This document shows positions 63,777-64,000 of a stretch of DNA of 64,000 nt, piece after piece. Source of the stretch: Pseudoneobacillus rhizosphaerae (GTDB lineage Bacteria > Bacillota > Bacilli > Bacillales > Cytobacillaceae); assembly GCF_917563885.1 (NCBI RefSeq), contig NZ_CAKJTG010000012.1:1-64000 (forward strand). Direction: 5' to 3'. Both the position numbers and the translations under genes were made by a program. The first letter of the stretch is position 1. Every line of letters begins with the position of its first letter. Under the pieces are notes generated by a model. The model worked only from the letters and a program-made list of their open reading frames with translations. It ran no database searches and was not told where the DNA came from.

Positions 63777-64000
63777 TTACTCCTTTTGCAAAATTTTGAC
63801 CCCTAATTCTCTTGCATAATCTTTACACATCGGAGTAATTAAACTATTTTTCGGTACTATTAATTGTGCCTCACCAAGATTTGCCGCTTCTTCAATATGC
63901 TTTGCTAAAACGACATGACGGTTTTCTGTAAAATTATCAAAATACGAATCTAGCCATTTATTAGCAGCAGCTAAGGTAACTACATGAACTTTATCTTCTC
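63777..64000 (-). CDS. C-terminal part of a BMC-operon protein (cut by window edge)
   Basis: Reading leftwards, 74 codons remain open to the right edge and end four bases before the EutN gene. The visible tail contains VHVVTLAAANKWLDSYF and NSLITPMCKDYARELGVKIL. Tails of the form LITP..xxDYAREKGV occur in microcompartment-locus proteins such as EutT or the TIGR02536 ethanolamine-utilization group, but I cannot assign one. No BMC domain is visible in this part. Confidence 0.7.
   Translation of the reverse strand, partial: EDKVHVVTLAAANKWLDSYFDNFTENRHVVLAKHIEEAANLGEAQLIVPKNSLITPMCKDYARELGVKILQKE

Overview
The window looks like the chromosome of a low-GC, endospore-forming Bacillaceae bacterium. 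The evidence is a complete spore-germination receptor operon, many proteins close to Bacillus subtilis families (YhaN/YhaO, YfiYZ-YfhA-YusV, PbpA, SigX, PssA), AGGAGG-type ribosome binding sites, frequent TTG/GTG starts and T-rich intrinsic terminators. I see no IS element, prophage, integrase, tRNA or CRISPR array. Gene names rest on motif recognition only; no database search was possible.

Layout. 1-546: the 5' end of a 16S rRNA gene on the minus strand with tandem P1/P2 promoters. 547-3515: htpG under a perfect CIRCE operator, then an EmrE-type exporter. 3630-9858: a two-gene AddAB/RexAB-like helicase-nuclease. 10088-15240: a branched-chain amino acid ABC transporter (livK-H-M-G-F). 15823-20618: the YhaN/YhaO DNA-repair pair. 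20875-23608: ZIP metal transporter, then CorA, an OsmC-like protein and a glutaredoxin. 23765-26150: a Ser/Thr kinase with a His-rich small protein, and two membrane proteins. 26254-31623: a ger operon with two B-type permeases. 31735-36897: a Fur-boxed siderophore uptake locus with a ferredoxin-NADP reductase. 36997-45711: small unrelated genes (SRAP/HMCES peptidase, a tandem hairpin repeat array, PBP, nitroreductase, a SET-domain protein, NUDIX, acyltransferases, unknowns). 45859-51664: a giant GNAT fusion, an amidohydrolase and a metallopeptidase. 51730-58457: DUF2306 protein, MurG-like transferase, MATE pump, ECF sigma/anti-sigma pair, pssA and a small XRE regulator.

58604-64000 is the most distinctive region. 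It is one end of a bacterial microcompartment (BMC) operon read right to left: an unidentified protein (cut by the window edge), EutN/CcmL shell protein, CoA-acylating aldehyde dehydrogenase, BMC-H, triosephosphate isomerase, RpiB, EutN, BMC-H, EutN and DeoC. DeoC, the isomerase and the aldehyde dehydrogenase carry N-terminal amphipathic extensions that look like encapsulation peptides. The gene set matches the sugar-phosphate-utilizing (SPU) type: a deoxyribose/pentose phosphate would be cleaved inside the shell, acetaldehyde converted to acetyl-CoA, and glyceraldehyde-3-phosphate isomerised to DHAP. The operon continues beyond the right edge, so its regulator, any BMC-T protein and the cofactor-recycling enzymes are not visible here.

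Regulation readable from the sequence: HrcA/CIRCE on htpG; two Fur boxes in the divergent siderophore promoters; an ECF-type promoter in front of the sigX-like gene, consistent with autoregulation; possible CodY boxes and an internal terminator in the liv operon; a 17-codon upstream reading frame before the GNAT fusion; and two ribosome binding sites in frame for one BMC-H gene.
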